From Schlegelella_A sp963778525 (GTDB taxonomy: Bacteria; Pseudomonadota; Gammaproteobacteria; Burkholderiales; Burkholderiaceae_C), in the NCBI GenBank assembly GCA_963778525.1, contig CAVZUJ010000010.1, positions 13,048 through 77,047 on the forward strand: DNA of 64,000 nucleotides. Reading direction: 5' to 3'. Each line of letters begins with the position of its first letter. Position 1 is the stretch's first letter. The notes beneath the pieces were generated by a model. The model ran no database searches. It was given only the letters and a program-made list of their open reading frames with translations, and was not told where the DNA came from. Below, one piece after another: positions 36,170 to 44,270 of the stretch. The position numbers were made by a program, and so were the translations under genes.

Positions 36170-38605
36170 TCAGGGGCAGGGCACGGTCGCCGGGCAGACG
36201 CCGTTCGCCGTGCGCGGCGTCGTCTCCTTGCACGAGGCGACCGCGGTGAAGGTGTTGCTGGCGAGGAAGTCGGGCTGCAGGTCGGCACGCCAGCCGCGAT
36301 CGATGCCGAAGCGCGCGCTCGAAAGGATCTCGGTGTTGGTGATGAACTGGCTGAGGGGCGGCCCGAAGATGCGGATCGCCGCCTCGTTGACGGCGACGCC
36401 GGGGAACGGGCACGAATTGCTGCCCGAGACCGACGCGCCGCCGGCGAACTCGACGCGCACGTTCTGCATCGTGCTGCGCGGATCGACCGAGCCGCCGAAG
36501 CCGATGCCGAGCCAGTCGCCGGCCCTCGAGGCGAGCCCCTGGTCGGACGTGAACACGATCTTCTGGTCGGCGGCTGCTCCGCCGATCGCGATCAACGCGC
36601 CCTGGGCGGGACCGGTGCCGTTGCCCGGATCGACGTTGAGGGTTCCGCCGGGCGGGAACTGAACGATGACGCCCGGCTCGATCGTCAGCACGGCGACCTG
36701 CCCGGCGATCTGCGAATTGACGTCCATGCGGCCGCCGTCGGCGCCGCTGCCGACGTGATACGGCACGCCGCGGTCGTGCAGGGTCTGATCGTCGAGCACC
36801 GGGCCGCCCGAGCCGGCGATGGCGATCGCGTCGTCGCCGTTGCCGGTGTACGTCGCCGCTCGGGATCGAGCCGATGACGCGCGCATAGACGTGCACCGGG
36901 TAGCCTGCCGAGCCATGCACGCGCAGGTTCTGCGAGGTGGCGTCGAAGCCGACCGGGCCGTTGATGTAGACGCCCTGGCTGAGCGAGCCGGCGATCTCGA
37001 CGTCGTCGACGTGGAAGGTGCCGATCGAGGCTCGGGCTCTGCATGTGCAGCGCCCCCGCGTAAGCGGCGTTGGTGTTGAGCGGATCGCCGCCGCCGGTAA
37101 GGACTGCGTGGTTCAGCGAGAGGCGTGCCGCCGAGGTTGCGGATCGACGCCCAGGCCTGCCCGGCGACCTTGGCCTCGAAGGTGACGGGCCGGCCCTGGC
37201 TGCCGTTGGCGACGAGGCTGCCGCTCGGCGTGACCGTGATCGTGCCGCCCTTGACGATGCGCACCACCGCGCACTCCTGGATCGTCACCGGCGCCGCGAC
37301 GTTGATGTCGAAGGGCACGATGTGCGGGCTGCCTGCCTCGGTCCAGGTCTCGGCGGCGTTGATGCTGCCGTGGGTCGTGCCGGCGCCGCTCGGCGCCGTG
37401 CAGGGCAGGACCGACCCGACCGCGCCGCAGGTCAGGTTGAGGTCGGTCACGTCGGTGGCGCCGACCGTGCCGCTGACGAACGACGTTCCGGCGATCGCTC
37501 CGGGGCCGGTGAAGTAGCAGGTCTGGTTGGTCGGCTGTACGCGCACGCTGATGCTGTAGCTCGTGCCGCTGATCGCGCTGGTGTCGCTTTCCCCGAACAC
37601 GAAGCCGGTGCCGGTGATCGCGGCGGTGCCGAGCTGGACGCCCAGGTTGGGCGCAAAGTAGGTCAGGTCGAGGCCGGTGCCGGTCATGCCGGTGATCGTT
37701 CCGCCCACCGAACGCGCCGGCGGGTACGGGCAATCGACCACGACGTTCGTGATGTCGCTGCTGCCCATGGTGCCGCTGCCGTTGCTGACCGTGCAGGTCT
37801 GGTCGGGGGTCTGCGGCTCGGCGGCGATGGTGACGCTGTAGGCGCTGCCGGCCGGCAGCGGCGTGGCGAAGGCGTAGCTGCCGTCGACGAAGCGGACCAG
37901 ATCGTCGCCGCCGTTGTTCTGCAGCTTGATCCCGTGCGCCGAGTGCTGCCTGAGGCCCGTGATCGTCAGCGACACAGTGTGCGTGCCGCACATCACGTCG
38001 ACGCCATTCACATCGGCGCCCGCGACTGTGCCGCTGCCGTTGACGACGACGCAGGTCTGTGCCGGGTTGGTCGGCTGGTTGGCGATCGAGATGCCGTAGA
38101 CGGTGCCGTTGACGGCGCTGGTCCGGTTCGCATCGAACAGGAACGCGCCGTTGGCATTGACCTGGTCGATCGAGGGCAGGCTGATGTTGTCGGCGTTGTA
38201 CTGCAGCGTCAGGCCGGTGCCGGTCAGCCCGCTCACCGTGCCGCCGACCGCGTAGGCGGTCGCGTAGGGGCAGTCGATCGCGACGTTCGTGACATCGCTG
38301 CCGGCGATCGTGCCGCTGCCGTTCGTGACCGTGCAGGCCTGGTCGGGTCCGCTCGGCTGCGCCGCGACGGTCACGGCGTAGGCGCTGCCCGTCGCGAGGG
38401 CGGTCTTGAACGCGAACGTGCCGTCGCCGTAGACCTTGAGATCGTCGCCCCCGTTGTTGCGCAGGGTGGCGCCGTCATACGAAAGTCGAAGACCGGTGAC
38501 GGTGATCGACACGGTGTGCGAGCTGTCGTCGGCGCCGCCGCCGCCGCAGGCCGCGAGCAGCAGCAGAAGCGAGCAGGCGCCCGACCTGATTGGAATCGAC
38601 AACAT
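36170..38605 (-). CDS. Repeat-rich secreted lipoprotein (compensated frameshifts)
   Basis: About 811 residues. Lipobox LLLAAC with Cys20 after a hydrophobic signal, so an outer-membrane or surface lipoprotein. Residues about 28-390 hold four repeats of roughly 90 residues, each with a QPxxPxQxC element, then NGSGT and a second Cys. Two of the four (first and third) also carry NNGGDDL. The rest looks like a parallel beta-helix (VVRIVKGGTITVTPSGSLVA ... IEPGVIVQFPPGGTLNV). The frame is lost between about 37120 and 36858; in the other frames the protein reads LSLNHAVLTGGGDPLNTNAA and GYPVHVYARVIGSIPSGD. AGGAG lies 7 bp before ATG 38605. Confidence 0.85.
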   Translation of the reverse strand: MLSIPIRSGACSLLLLLAACGGGGADDSSHTVSITVTGLRLSYDGATLRNNGGDDLKVYGDGTFAFKTALATGSAYAVTVAAQPSGPDQACTVTNGSGTIAGSDVTNVAIDCPYATAYAVGGTVSGLTGTGLTLQYNADNISLPSIDQVNANGAFLFDANRTSAVNGTVYGISIANQPTNPAQTCVVVNGSGTVAGADVNGVDVMCGTHTVSLTITGLRQHSAHGIKLQNNGGDDLVRFVDGSYAFATPLPAGSAYSVTIAAEPQTPDQTCTVSNGSGTMGSSDITNVVVDCPYPPARSVGGTITGMTGTGLDLTYFAPNLGVQLGTAAITGTGFVFGESDTSAISGTSYSISVRVQPTNQTCYFTGPGAIAGTSFVSGTVGATDVTDLNLTCGAVGSVLPCTAPSGAGTTHGSINAAETWTEAGSPHIVPFDINVAAPVTIQECAVVRIVKGGTITVTPSGSLVANGSQGRPVTFEAKVAGQAWASIRNLGGTPLAEPRSPYRRRRSAQHQRRLRGGAAHAEPEPRSAPSTSTTSRSPARSARASTSTARSASTPPRRTCACMARQATRCTSMRASSARSRAATYTGNGDDAIAIAGSGGPVLDDQTLHDRGVPYHVGSGADGGRMDVNSQIAGQVAVLTIEPGVIVQFPPGGTLNVDPGNGTGPAQGALIAIGGAAADQKIVFTSDQGLASRAGDWLGIGFGGSVDPRSTMQNVRVEFAGGASVSGSNSCPFPGVAVNEAAIRIFGPPLSQFITNTEILSSARFGIDRGWRADLQPDFLASNTFTAVASCKETTPRTANGVCPATVPCP

Positions 38606-38650
38606 GACCTGCTCCTTGCACCGGTGGTGCGGAGTTGTAGGTCGGCTGCC

Positions 38651-38668
38651 GTTATGAAGGCGTTATGA
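38651..38668 (-). promoter_or_regulatory. Heptamer direct repeat resembling a SARP operator
   Basis: Read on the minus strand, TCATAAC-GCCT-TCATAAC: two identical heptamers with a 4-bp spacer, an 11-bp period. SARP regulators bind heptamer direct repeats with this period just ahead of the -10 box. Eleven bases downstream lies TACAAC, a possible -10 element, and the lipoprotein ATG is about 45 bp away. The SARP-like gene is the neighbour on the other side of the lipoprotein gene. Confidence 0.55.
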
Positions 38669-38715
38669 CGCGCAAAGGGAGCACGTGGGCGGCGAGATCC
38701 TTCGCTGCGCCCAGT

Positions 38716-39492
38716 TCACTTCTCGACGAAAGCCCGCTCGATCACATAGTCGCCGGCTTGGCCGACGCCGGCCGAGATCGTGAAGCCGGCGGTGTCGAGC
38801 ACGGCGCGCATGTCCTTCAGCATCGCCGGGCCGCCGCAGATCATGGCGCGGTCGGTGCCGGGCTCGATCTGTGGCAGGCCGATGTCGCCGCAGAGCTTGC
38901 CGTTGGCGATCAGGTCGGGCAGGCGGCCCTGGTTGCGGAACGGCTCGCGCGTCACGGTCGGGTAGTAGACGAGCTGGTCGCGCACCTGCTCGCCGAGATG
39001 GTCATGGCGGGGCAGGTCGGAAGCGATCAGGTCGGCATAGGCGAGCTCGTCGACCTTGCGCACGCCGTGCACGAGCACGATCTTCTTGAAGCGCTCGTAG
39101 GTGTCGGGGTCCCGAATGATGCTCATGAAGGGCGCCAGGCCGGTGCCGGTCGCGAACAGGTAGAGATTGCGCCCCGGCAGCAGGTCGGTCAGCACCAGCG
39201 TGCCGGTCGGCTTGCGGCCGACCAGCACGTCGTCGCCCACCTTCAGGTGCTGCAGGCGCGAGGTGAGAGGACCGTCCTGCACCTTGATGCTGAAGAACTC
39301 GAGATGCTCCTCGTAGTGGGCGCTGGCGATCGAGTAGGCGCGCATCAGCGCCTTGCCGTCGACCATGATGCCGACCATGACGAAGTGGCCGCTCTCGAAG
39401 CGCAGGCTGGCGCCCCGGGTGCAGGTGAAGGTGAAGAGCGACTCGTTCCAGTGATGGACCGAGAGGACTTTCTGGACGTCGTAAGCCGCCAT
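38716..39492 (-). CDS. fpr: Ferredoxin--NADP+ reductase
   Basis: 258 residues, bacterial FPR type. FAD-binding RAYSIASAHYEE, NADP-binding ATGTGLAPFMSIIRDP, VHGVRKVDELAY and GGPAMLKDMRAVL, and the short C-terminal tail ending ERAFVEK. Supplies or accepts electrons with ferredoxin/flavodoxin, linked to oxidative stress and iron-sulfur work. Reads away from nothing on its left; the lipoprotein promoter region is shared downstream. Confidence 0.95.
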   Translation of the reverse strand: MAAYDVQKVLSVHHWNESLFTFTCTRGASLRFESGHFVMVGIMVDGKALMRAYSIASAHYEEHLEFFSIKVQDGPLTSRLQHLKVGDDVLVGRKPTGTLVLTDLLPGRNLYLFATGTGLAPFMSIIRDPDTYERFKKIVLVHGVRKVDELAYADLIASDLPRHDHLGEQVRDQLVYYPTVTREPFRNQGRLPDLIANGKLCGDIGLPQIEPGTDRAMICGGPAMLKDMRAVLDTAGFTISAGVGQAGDYVIERAFVEK

Positions 39493-39523
39493 GCGAGCGA
39501 ATTCCTTTTTCTTGTCGGCGACG

Positions 39524-40168
39524 CTACTTGCGGCGGGCCGAAGGTGCCGCCACCGCCGCCTGCATGACGCGCGTGATCTCGGCGAGCCAGGCAGCGCAGT
39601 GATCGCCGCGCATCAGATCGCTGCCGAGAAAAGACGACAGCGTGTAGCGGTTGGAGAGATAGAAGTAGCCGAGCGCGGCGAGCGTCAGGTAGACCCGATG
39701 CACGTCGAGATCGCGGCGGAATACCTTCTGCCGCGCGCCCTCGGCCAGTATTGTCCCCAAAATGTCGAGCACCGGCCGGGACAGCTGCTTGACCTTCACC
39801 GACTTGGTGATATGCAGGCCGCGCATGAGGTTCTCGTTCGAGAGCAGGGCGACGAACTCGGGGTGCGTGAGGTAGTAGTTCCAGGTGAAGGCGATGAGCT
39901 GGCTCAGCGCCTCGGCGGGCCGGGTGGCATCGAGCACCAGCGCGCTCTCGGCCTCGCCCAGCTCGGCATAGACGCCTTCGAGCACCGCGAGGTAGAGCTT
40001 TTCCTTGCTCTCGAAGTAGTAGTACAGCATGCGATCGCTCGAGCGCGCGGCGCGCGAGATGCGCTCGACGCGCGCGCCGCTGTAGCCGTGGCGCATGAAC
40101 TCGGTGCGCGCCGCGCGCTGGAGGCGGGCGCGGGTGCGCTCGGGGTCGCGCGATTTCGAAGCGGGCAT
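39524..40168 (-). CDS. TetR-family regulator
   Basis: 214 residues. N-terminal helix-turn-helix reads RTEFMRHGYSGARVERISRA then DRMLYYYFESKEKLYLAVLE. The C-terminal ligand domain is helical with YTLSSFLGSDLM. It is divergent from the molybdenum-hydroxylase genes with a clean inverted repeat between them, which is the usual layout for a local repressor. Inducer unknown. Confidence 0.92.
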   Translation of the reverse strand: MPASKSRDPERTRARLQRAARTEFMRHGYSGARVERISRAARSSDRMLYYYFESKEKLYLAVLEGVYAELGEAESALVLDATRPAEALSQLIAFTWNYYLTHPEFVALLSNENLMRGLHITKSVKVKQLSRPVLDILGTILAEGARQKVFRRDLDVHRVYLTLAALGYFYLSNRYTLSSFLGSDLMRGDHCAAWLAEITRVMQAAVAAPSARRK

Positions 40169-40209
40169 GGTCTAGGCAAGGCAGCCGCGGCATGCTAGAT
40201 TGACTCCGC

Positions 40210-40229
40210 AATGAAGTAAACACTTCATT
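40210..40229. promoter_or_regulatory. Inverted repeat, probable TetR operator
   Basis: AATGAAGTAAACACTTCATT: perfect 8-bp arms around AAAC, in the 78-bp gap between the divergent TetR gene and the FAD-subunit gene. A TTGACT at 40200-40205 lies just upstream and could be a -35 box for the rightward promoter. Position and symmetry suggest control of both directions. Confidence 0.65.
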
Positions 40230-40246
40230 CGCAGGGAGCTTATGCA

Positions 40247-41083
40247 GTGACCCCCCGTTTCGAGCGACCGGCGTCGGTAGCCGATGCCGTGCACCTTCTG
40301 GCGGCCGGCGACTGGACCCTGCTTGCCGGCGGCACCGATCTCTACCCGGCACACGTCGGCAAGAAGCTCGCGCGCCCGCTGCTCGACCTGTCGCGCGTCG
40401 CCGGCCTGCGCCGCATCCGCCGGGTCGAGGGCGGCTGGACGATCGGCGCCACCACCACCTGGACCGACCTGCTTCGCGCCGACCTGCCGGCTCTTTTCGA
40501 CGGCTTGAAAGCGGCCGCGCGCGAAGTGGGTGGCGTGCAGATCCAGAACACGGGCACGCTGGCGGGCAACGTCTGCAACGCCTCGCCCGCGGCCGACGGC
40601 ATTCCGGCCCTGCTGGCGCTCGGCGCCGAAGTGGAATTGCAGAGCGCGGCGGCGACACGGCGCCTCGCGCTCGCCGACTTCGTGCTGGGCAGCCGTCGCA
40701 CCGCGCGCCGGCACGACGAGCTGGTCGTCGGCCTGCACATCCCGGAGCAGAGCGTGCGGTCGCGCTCGGTCTTTCAGAAGCTCGGCGGTCGCCGCTACCT
40801 GGTCATCTCGATCTCGATGGTCGCCGCCACGATCGACGTCGACGAGCGCGGCCGTGTCGAGGCTGCCGGCGTCGCCGTCGGAAGCTGCTCGGCTGTGGCG
40901 CAACGCCTGGCGGCGCTCGAGGCGCGCCTGCGCGGCGTCGATGTCGCGTTCCTTGCCGAATGCGTGCAGCCCGGCGACCTGGCGCGCCTGCGTCCGATCG
41001 ACGACGTGCGCGCCAGCGCCGGCTTTCGCTTCGACGCGACGCTGACCCTGCTGCGCCGGGCGCTCGCGGCCTTCGCGCCATGA
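40247..41083 (+). CDS. Xanthine-dehydrogenase-type FAD-binding subunit
   Basis: 278 residues. FAD-binding TLLAGGTDLYP (about 26-36), and GGVQIQNTGTLAGNVCNASPA is the second flavin loop. Start is GTG 40247 with GGAG about 10 bp upstream. It carries electrons between iron-sulfur centres and NAD in molybdenum hydroxylases. Overlaps the iron-sulfur gene by 4 bp. The true substrate of the enzyme cannot be read from the FAD subunit. Confidence 0.93.
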   Translation: MTPRFERPASVADAVHLLAAGDWTLLAGGTDLYPAHVGKKLARPLLDLSRVAGLRRIRRVEGGWTIGATTTWTDLLRADLPALFDGLKAAAREVGGVQIQNTGTLAGNVCNASPAADGIPALLALGAEVELQSAAATRRLALADFVLGSRRTARRHDELVVGLHIPEQSVRSRSVFQKLGGRRYLVISISMVAATIDVDERGRVEAAGVAVGSCSAVAQRLAALEARLRGVDVAFLAECVQPGDLARLRPIDDVRASAGFRFDATLTLLRRALAAFAP

Positions 41084-41697
41084 CCGCCCGCGATCTCGAG
41101 GCCGGCCAGATCGTGCGCCTGCACGTCAATGCCGTGCCGCGCGAGCTGGTGGGCGGGCCGGCGCGGCGCCTCTCGGATGCCTTGCGCGACGAGCTGGGCC
41201 TCGTCGGCACGAAGATCGGTTGCCACGCCGGCGATTGCGGCGCCTGCACCGTGCTCCTCGACGGCGAGCAGGTGTGCTCGTGCATCGTCGCGGTCGGCCA
41301 GTGCGAGGGCCGGGCCGTGACCACGGTCGAAGGCCTGGCCGGCGACGCCGGCGAGCTGTCCTTGCTGCAGCGTGCATTCGCGGCGCACGGCGCCGCGCAA
41401 TGCGGCATCTGCACGCCGGGCATGCTGATGAGCGCCGAGGCTCTGCTGCGCACCAATGCGCGGCCGAGCGAAGCCGAAGTGCGCGATGCGCTGGCGGGCG
41501 TGCTCTGCCGCTGCACCGGCTACACCAAGATCGTCGAGGCGGTGCTGGCCGCCGCGTCGGGCGTGGTCGCTGCGTCGGCCGCACCGGCCGCCGGCGCGGC
41601 CGTCGGCTGTCGCGTCGAGCGGCTCGACGCAGCCGCGAAGCTGCGTCACGGCACTGGAATTTCGAGTGGCCAATGCGCGTTCGAACGAATTGATTGA
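41080..41697 (+). CDS. 2Fe-2S subunit fused to a truncated molybdenum-hydroxylase large subunit
   Basis: First 165 residues are a complete two-cluster 2Fe-2S domain: GCHAGDCGACTVLLDG with plant-type Cys ligands, then AAQCGICTPGML and CRCTGYTKIVEA. After an Ala-rich linker the sequence reads CRVERLDAAAKL, which is how the molybdopterin-binding large subunit usually begins, so the native gene was probably a fusion. The remainder is missing. From about 41,650 the DNA no longer belongs to this gene, and the nominal stop at 41697 comes from foreign sequence. See the junction entry. Confidence 0.85.
   Translation: MTARDLEAGQIVRLHVNAVPRELVGGPARRLSDALRDELGLVGTKIGCHAGDCGACTVLLDGEQVCSCIVAVGQCEGRAVTTVEGLAGDAGELSLLQRAFAAHGAAQCGICTPGMLMSAEALLRTNARPSEAEVRDALAGVLCRCTGYTKIVEAVLAAASGVVAASAAPAAGAAVGCRVERLDAAAKLRHGTGISSGQCAFERID
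41640..41680. other. Junction between two unrelated genomes (probable chimera)
   Basis: Left of this point the sequence is a molybdenum-hydroxylase gene in very GC-rich DNA; right of it is a KirBac channel C-terminus in less GC-rich DNA with different codon use. Both genes are cut mid-domain. No transposase, integrase, tRNA or repeat is seen at the join. The break lies within about 40 bp; the exact base cannot be fixed because either side could contribute CACGGCACTGG. Confidence 0.75.
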
Positions 41698-42116
41698 GAT
41701 CGCGGCGAAGGTGATCGTCAGCCGTTTCGAGCAGGTGGATGGCGTGCATACCCGGCGCTACTATCCGCTGAAGCTGGAACGGGATTCGGTTGTTTTTCTT
41801 CCGTTAACCTGGACGGTGGTCCATCCGATTGAAGAGGGCAGTCATTTTGTATGGGGAGTCGTCGGAGTCGCTTCGCGCTTCCAATGCGGAGATTCTGGTT
41901 CTCCTGAAGGCCTTCGACGAGACCTTTTCCACCATTGTTCAGACTCGAACCTCCTACACGTTCGACGACATTGTCTGGGGAGCGCGTTTCGCGAACGCCT
42001 TCATGGCCGATGCGGCCAAGAGCTTCGTGCAGGGTCGCGGCAAGAATCGGAAGGTGGCGGTCGATATGCGGCTTTTCGATATTATCGAACCGGTTGTCGA
42101 GCGATTAAATCGTTGA
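41656..42116 (+). CDS. KirBac-type inward-rectifier K+ channel, C-terminal fragment
   Basis: Only the cytoplasmic immunoglobulin-like domain is present: LEFRVANARSNELIEIAAKV, RRYYPLKLERDSVVFLPLTW, TVVHPIEEGS, then after a frameshift near 41850 LYGESSESLRASNAEILVLL and YTFDDIVWGARFANAF. These match the family's LMFRxANxR, LTWTVxHPI and SLxxSxAEI pattern. Pore helix, selectivity filter and start are missing, lost at the junction. Stop TGA at 42114-42116. Confidence 0.82.
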
Positions 42117-42243
42117 ATATCCGGCGCTGCTCCCGCAAAATAGCTGCGACTCTCAACACCTCAATGAGTGAAGTTTGATGTAGCTTTTTAGCTTCAGCGC
42201 CGGCAATTGTGTCTGCCTGCGCACAAACACAACTGGAGGAAAT

Positions 42244-42786
42244 ATGGCTGAAGCAATTCTGAAGCGGGCATCCGGTGTTTCCATTGTCCTGGGTATTCTC
42301 ATGATCATTGCGGGCATCATCGCGATGTTCGCGCCCTGGGAGGCGGGACTGGTGATCACGGTGGTGGTAGGCTGGTCGGCTATCTTCAATGGCGTTGCGC
42401 AAATCATCTTCGGATTCCGCACGCATGGCGGCTGGCACGTGATCCTTGAGGTTTTTCTCGGCATTATCTACATCATCGCCGGCATTTACCTGTTGATGCA
42501 CCCAATCGGCGGGCTGCTGGCATTGACGTTGATACTAGCCTCATTCCTGTTGGTGTACGGGGTCTTTGCGCTCCTGCTGGCCTTCCGCATCAAGCCTCAC
42601 AACGGCTGGGGATGGGTGCTTTTTGACGGTATCATCACCATTCTTCTTGGCATTCTGATCTGGGCGCACTGGCCGTTCAACGCCGACTGGGTGGTCGGAA
42701 CGTTATTTGGCATCAGCATTTTCATGTCGGGCGTGACCCGCCTGATGATGTCCCTGGCGCTGCGCAAAGCGGTTGCCGCAACGTAG
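42244..42786 (+). CDS. hdeD: HdeD-family membrane protein
   Basis: 180 residues with six hydrophobic helices in three pairs, as in HdeD/DUF308 proteins. A Shine-Dalgarno GGAGG lies 5-6 bp before the ATG. E. coli HdeD is linked to acid resistance; acidobacterial members are common but uncharacterised. In frame and full length. A terminator hairpin follows about 45 bp downstream. Confidence 0.88.
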   Translation: MAEAILKRASGVSIVLGILMIIAGIIAMFAPWEAGLVITVVVGWSAIFNGVAQIIFGFRTHGGWHVILEVFLGIIYIIAGIYLLMHPIGGLLALTLILASFLLVYGVFALLLAFRIKPHNGWGWVLFDGIITILLGILIWAHWPFNADWVVGTLFGISIFMSGVTRLMMSLALRKAVAAT

Positions 42787-42829
42787 CCGCGCGATCGAAT
42801 AGCGCAAATTACTATCCGTCAAGAAAGCG

Positions 42830-42858
42830 CCACCTGGCGAATCGCTAGGTGGAGTTTT
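42830..42858 (+). terminator. Intrinsic terminator after hdeD
   Basis: CCACCT (42830-42835) pairs with AGGTGG (42847-42852), and GGCGA/TCGCT extends the stem inside the loop. AGTTTTTA follows directly. Position and T-tract suit termination of hdeD. Confidence 0.7.
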
Positions 42859-42955
42859 TACTACGCAATGGTGGCGTTCGAATTCTCACTTGGAGTCGAC
42901 CGCGGCGTGATCCCGGTTCCCAGCTGAATTGATCGAGCACCTCGGTGGTTCAGGT

Positions 42956-43645
42956 ATGTCTGCAACTCTTCTCACCAAGGTCGGCATCTCTGTAGCCATG
43001 CCGCGACGACGCACTCAATCGCAATCAGACTTCTTCCCGTCTTTTCGATCACTGAAGGCGGCGCGAGAGGCTTCCAAAGATTGCCGGGCCTGTGATCTGT
43101 GGCGGCACAGCACGCAGACCGTTTTTGGCGAAGGCGCTGCGCACGCACGCATGATGTTTGTGGGTGAGCAGCCCGGAGACAAGGAAGACCTGGAGGGACG
43201 GCCGTTCGTCGGGCCCTGCCGGCGCGCTTCTGGACAAGGCTCTGTGGAAGCGGGTATTGATCGCAAGGAAACCTATGTCACTAATGCCGTAAAGCATTTC
43301 AAGTGGGAGCCTCGTGGCAAACGGCGCATTCATAAGAAGCCGAATTCCAGCGAGGTAGCCGCTTGCCGGCGGTGGCTGGATGCAGAGATTGCGCTGGTAG
43401 AGCCGGAAGTGATCGTGTGCCTGGGTGCGACGGCTGCGCAAGCCTTCTGGGACAAGATTTTCGAGTGACACAGCAGCGCGGTGAAGCTCCTGCCGTTTGA
43501 AAGCCGCGCCGCATGTGTTGGCGACCGTACATCCCTCATCGATCTTGCGGGCGCCCGACGAGGAAACCCGGAACGAGAGTTTGCGAGATTCGTCGCAGGA
43601 CTTCGTGTTGTTGCAACAGTTTTGAAACAGCGTCTCGCTGCATGA
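42956..43645 (+). CDS. udgX: UdgX-type uracil-DNA glycosylase (several frameshifts)
   Basis: UdgX removes uracil and forms a covalent DNA adduct. Motif 1 GEQPGDKEDLEGRPFVGP, the R-loop KRRIHKKPNSSE whose His is the covalent nucleophile in studied members, and motif 2 in the form VHPSSILRAP are all present. Four Cys for the 4Fe-4S cluster are visible in CRACDLW, AACRRW and IVCLGATAA. The conserved reading is AGALLDKAL between about 43217 and 43241 in a shifted frame, and after about 43465 the protein continues LLPFESRAA, then HVLATVHPSS, FARFVAGLRVVATVLKQ, ending at TGA 43643-43645. Net about 225 residues. Confidence 0.88.
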
Positions 43646-43727
43646 GAATCGGGATTGAAGAAAGTCTATGATTCGTTCATAGTGCTGGAATCGCCGCTTC
43701 GTGTAAGGTTCTCTGTGTTGTCAGTGG

Positions 43728-44270
43728 GTGTTTGTGGCTCCCGAGCTAGAGCAAATTCGCCGCGAAGTGGAAGCGATGATCCATGGTTGGTCGGAAGTGC
43801 ATGGTATCGTGCGCTACCGGGAAAATGGACGAGCGCACAGATCTTCGAACATCTGCTTCTCACCTACACCGGAACCAGCAAAGGGCTTGCGCAGAGCCTT
43901 GGACAACGGCAGCGTCACTCGCCGGCGATCCCACCTTGTCAGACCGGGTGAGGAAACTGGTTGTGACCAGGTTCGGTTACATGCCCACCGGCAGGGTGGC
44001 CTTCAGGCAGATCTGCCGGATGACGGCCTCGGGCGCCGAGTCGATGCGGCGCTTCTACGACGCGCTGGTGGCCATGGATGCCACGCTGACCGATGCCGAA
44101 CGCCGCTTTGGCAAAGGCGCGCTATGCTGCTGGATCATCCCTTCCTTGGCCCGTTGAATGCGCAGGAGTGGCGGCGATTTCATCGTACCCATACCCGGCA
44201 TCACTTGAAACAGATTGCTGAAGCCGTCGCGCAGCGCTCGCGCAGTCCGCAGCGGCGAGTTTCCGCTTAA
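43728..44270 (+). CDS. DUF1569/DinB-like protein (frameshifted)
   Basis: Readable across frames as VAPELEQIRREVEAMIHGWS, then LPGKWTSAQIFEHLLLTYTG, LVVTRFGYMPTGRVAFRQIC, and LLDHPFLGPLNAQEWRRFHR with THTRHHLKQI. His in the FEHLL and HTRHH positions form the expected DinB metal site. The start GTG 43728 is a guess. The TAA stop at 44268-44270 overlaps the convergent prepilin peptidase stop. Function unknown. Confidence 0.7.
   Translation: MFVAPELEQIRREVEAMIHGWSEVHGIVRYRENGRAHRSSNICFSPTPEPAKGLRRALDNGSVTRRRSHLVRPGEETGCDQVRLHAHRQGGLQADLPDDGLGRRVDAALLRRAGGHGCHADRCRTPLWQRRAMLLDHPFLGPLNAQEWRRFHRTHTRHHLKQIAEAVAQRSRSPQRRVSA

Noticed and set aside
32651..36877. 1408-residue open frame on the plus strand
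   Set aside because: Shadow of the SARP-like regulator and lipoprotein genes. Long antisense frames are expected in such GC-rich coding DNA.
41600..41760. Horizontal transfer boundary by insertion of an island
   Set aside because: No integrase, tRNA, direct repeats or IS at the join, and both flanking genes are cut. Chimeric assembly is simpler, although not excluded by sequence alone.
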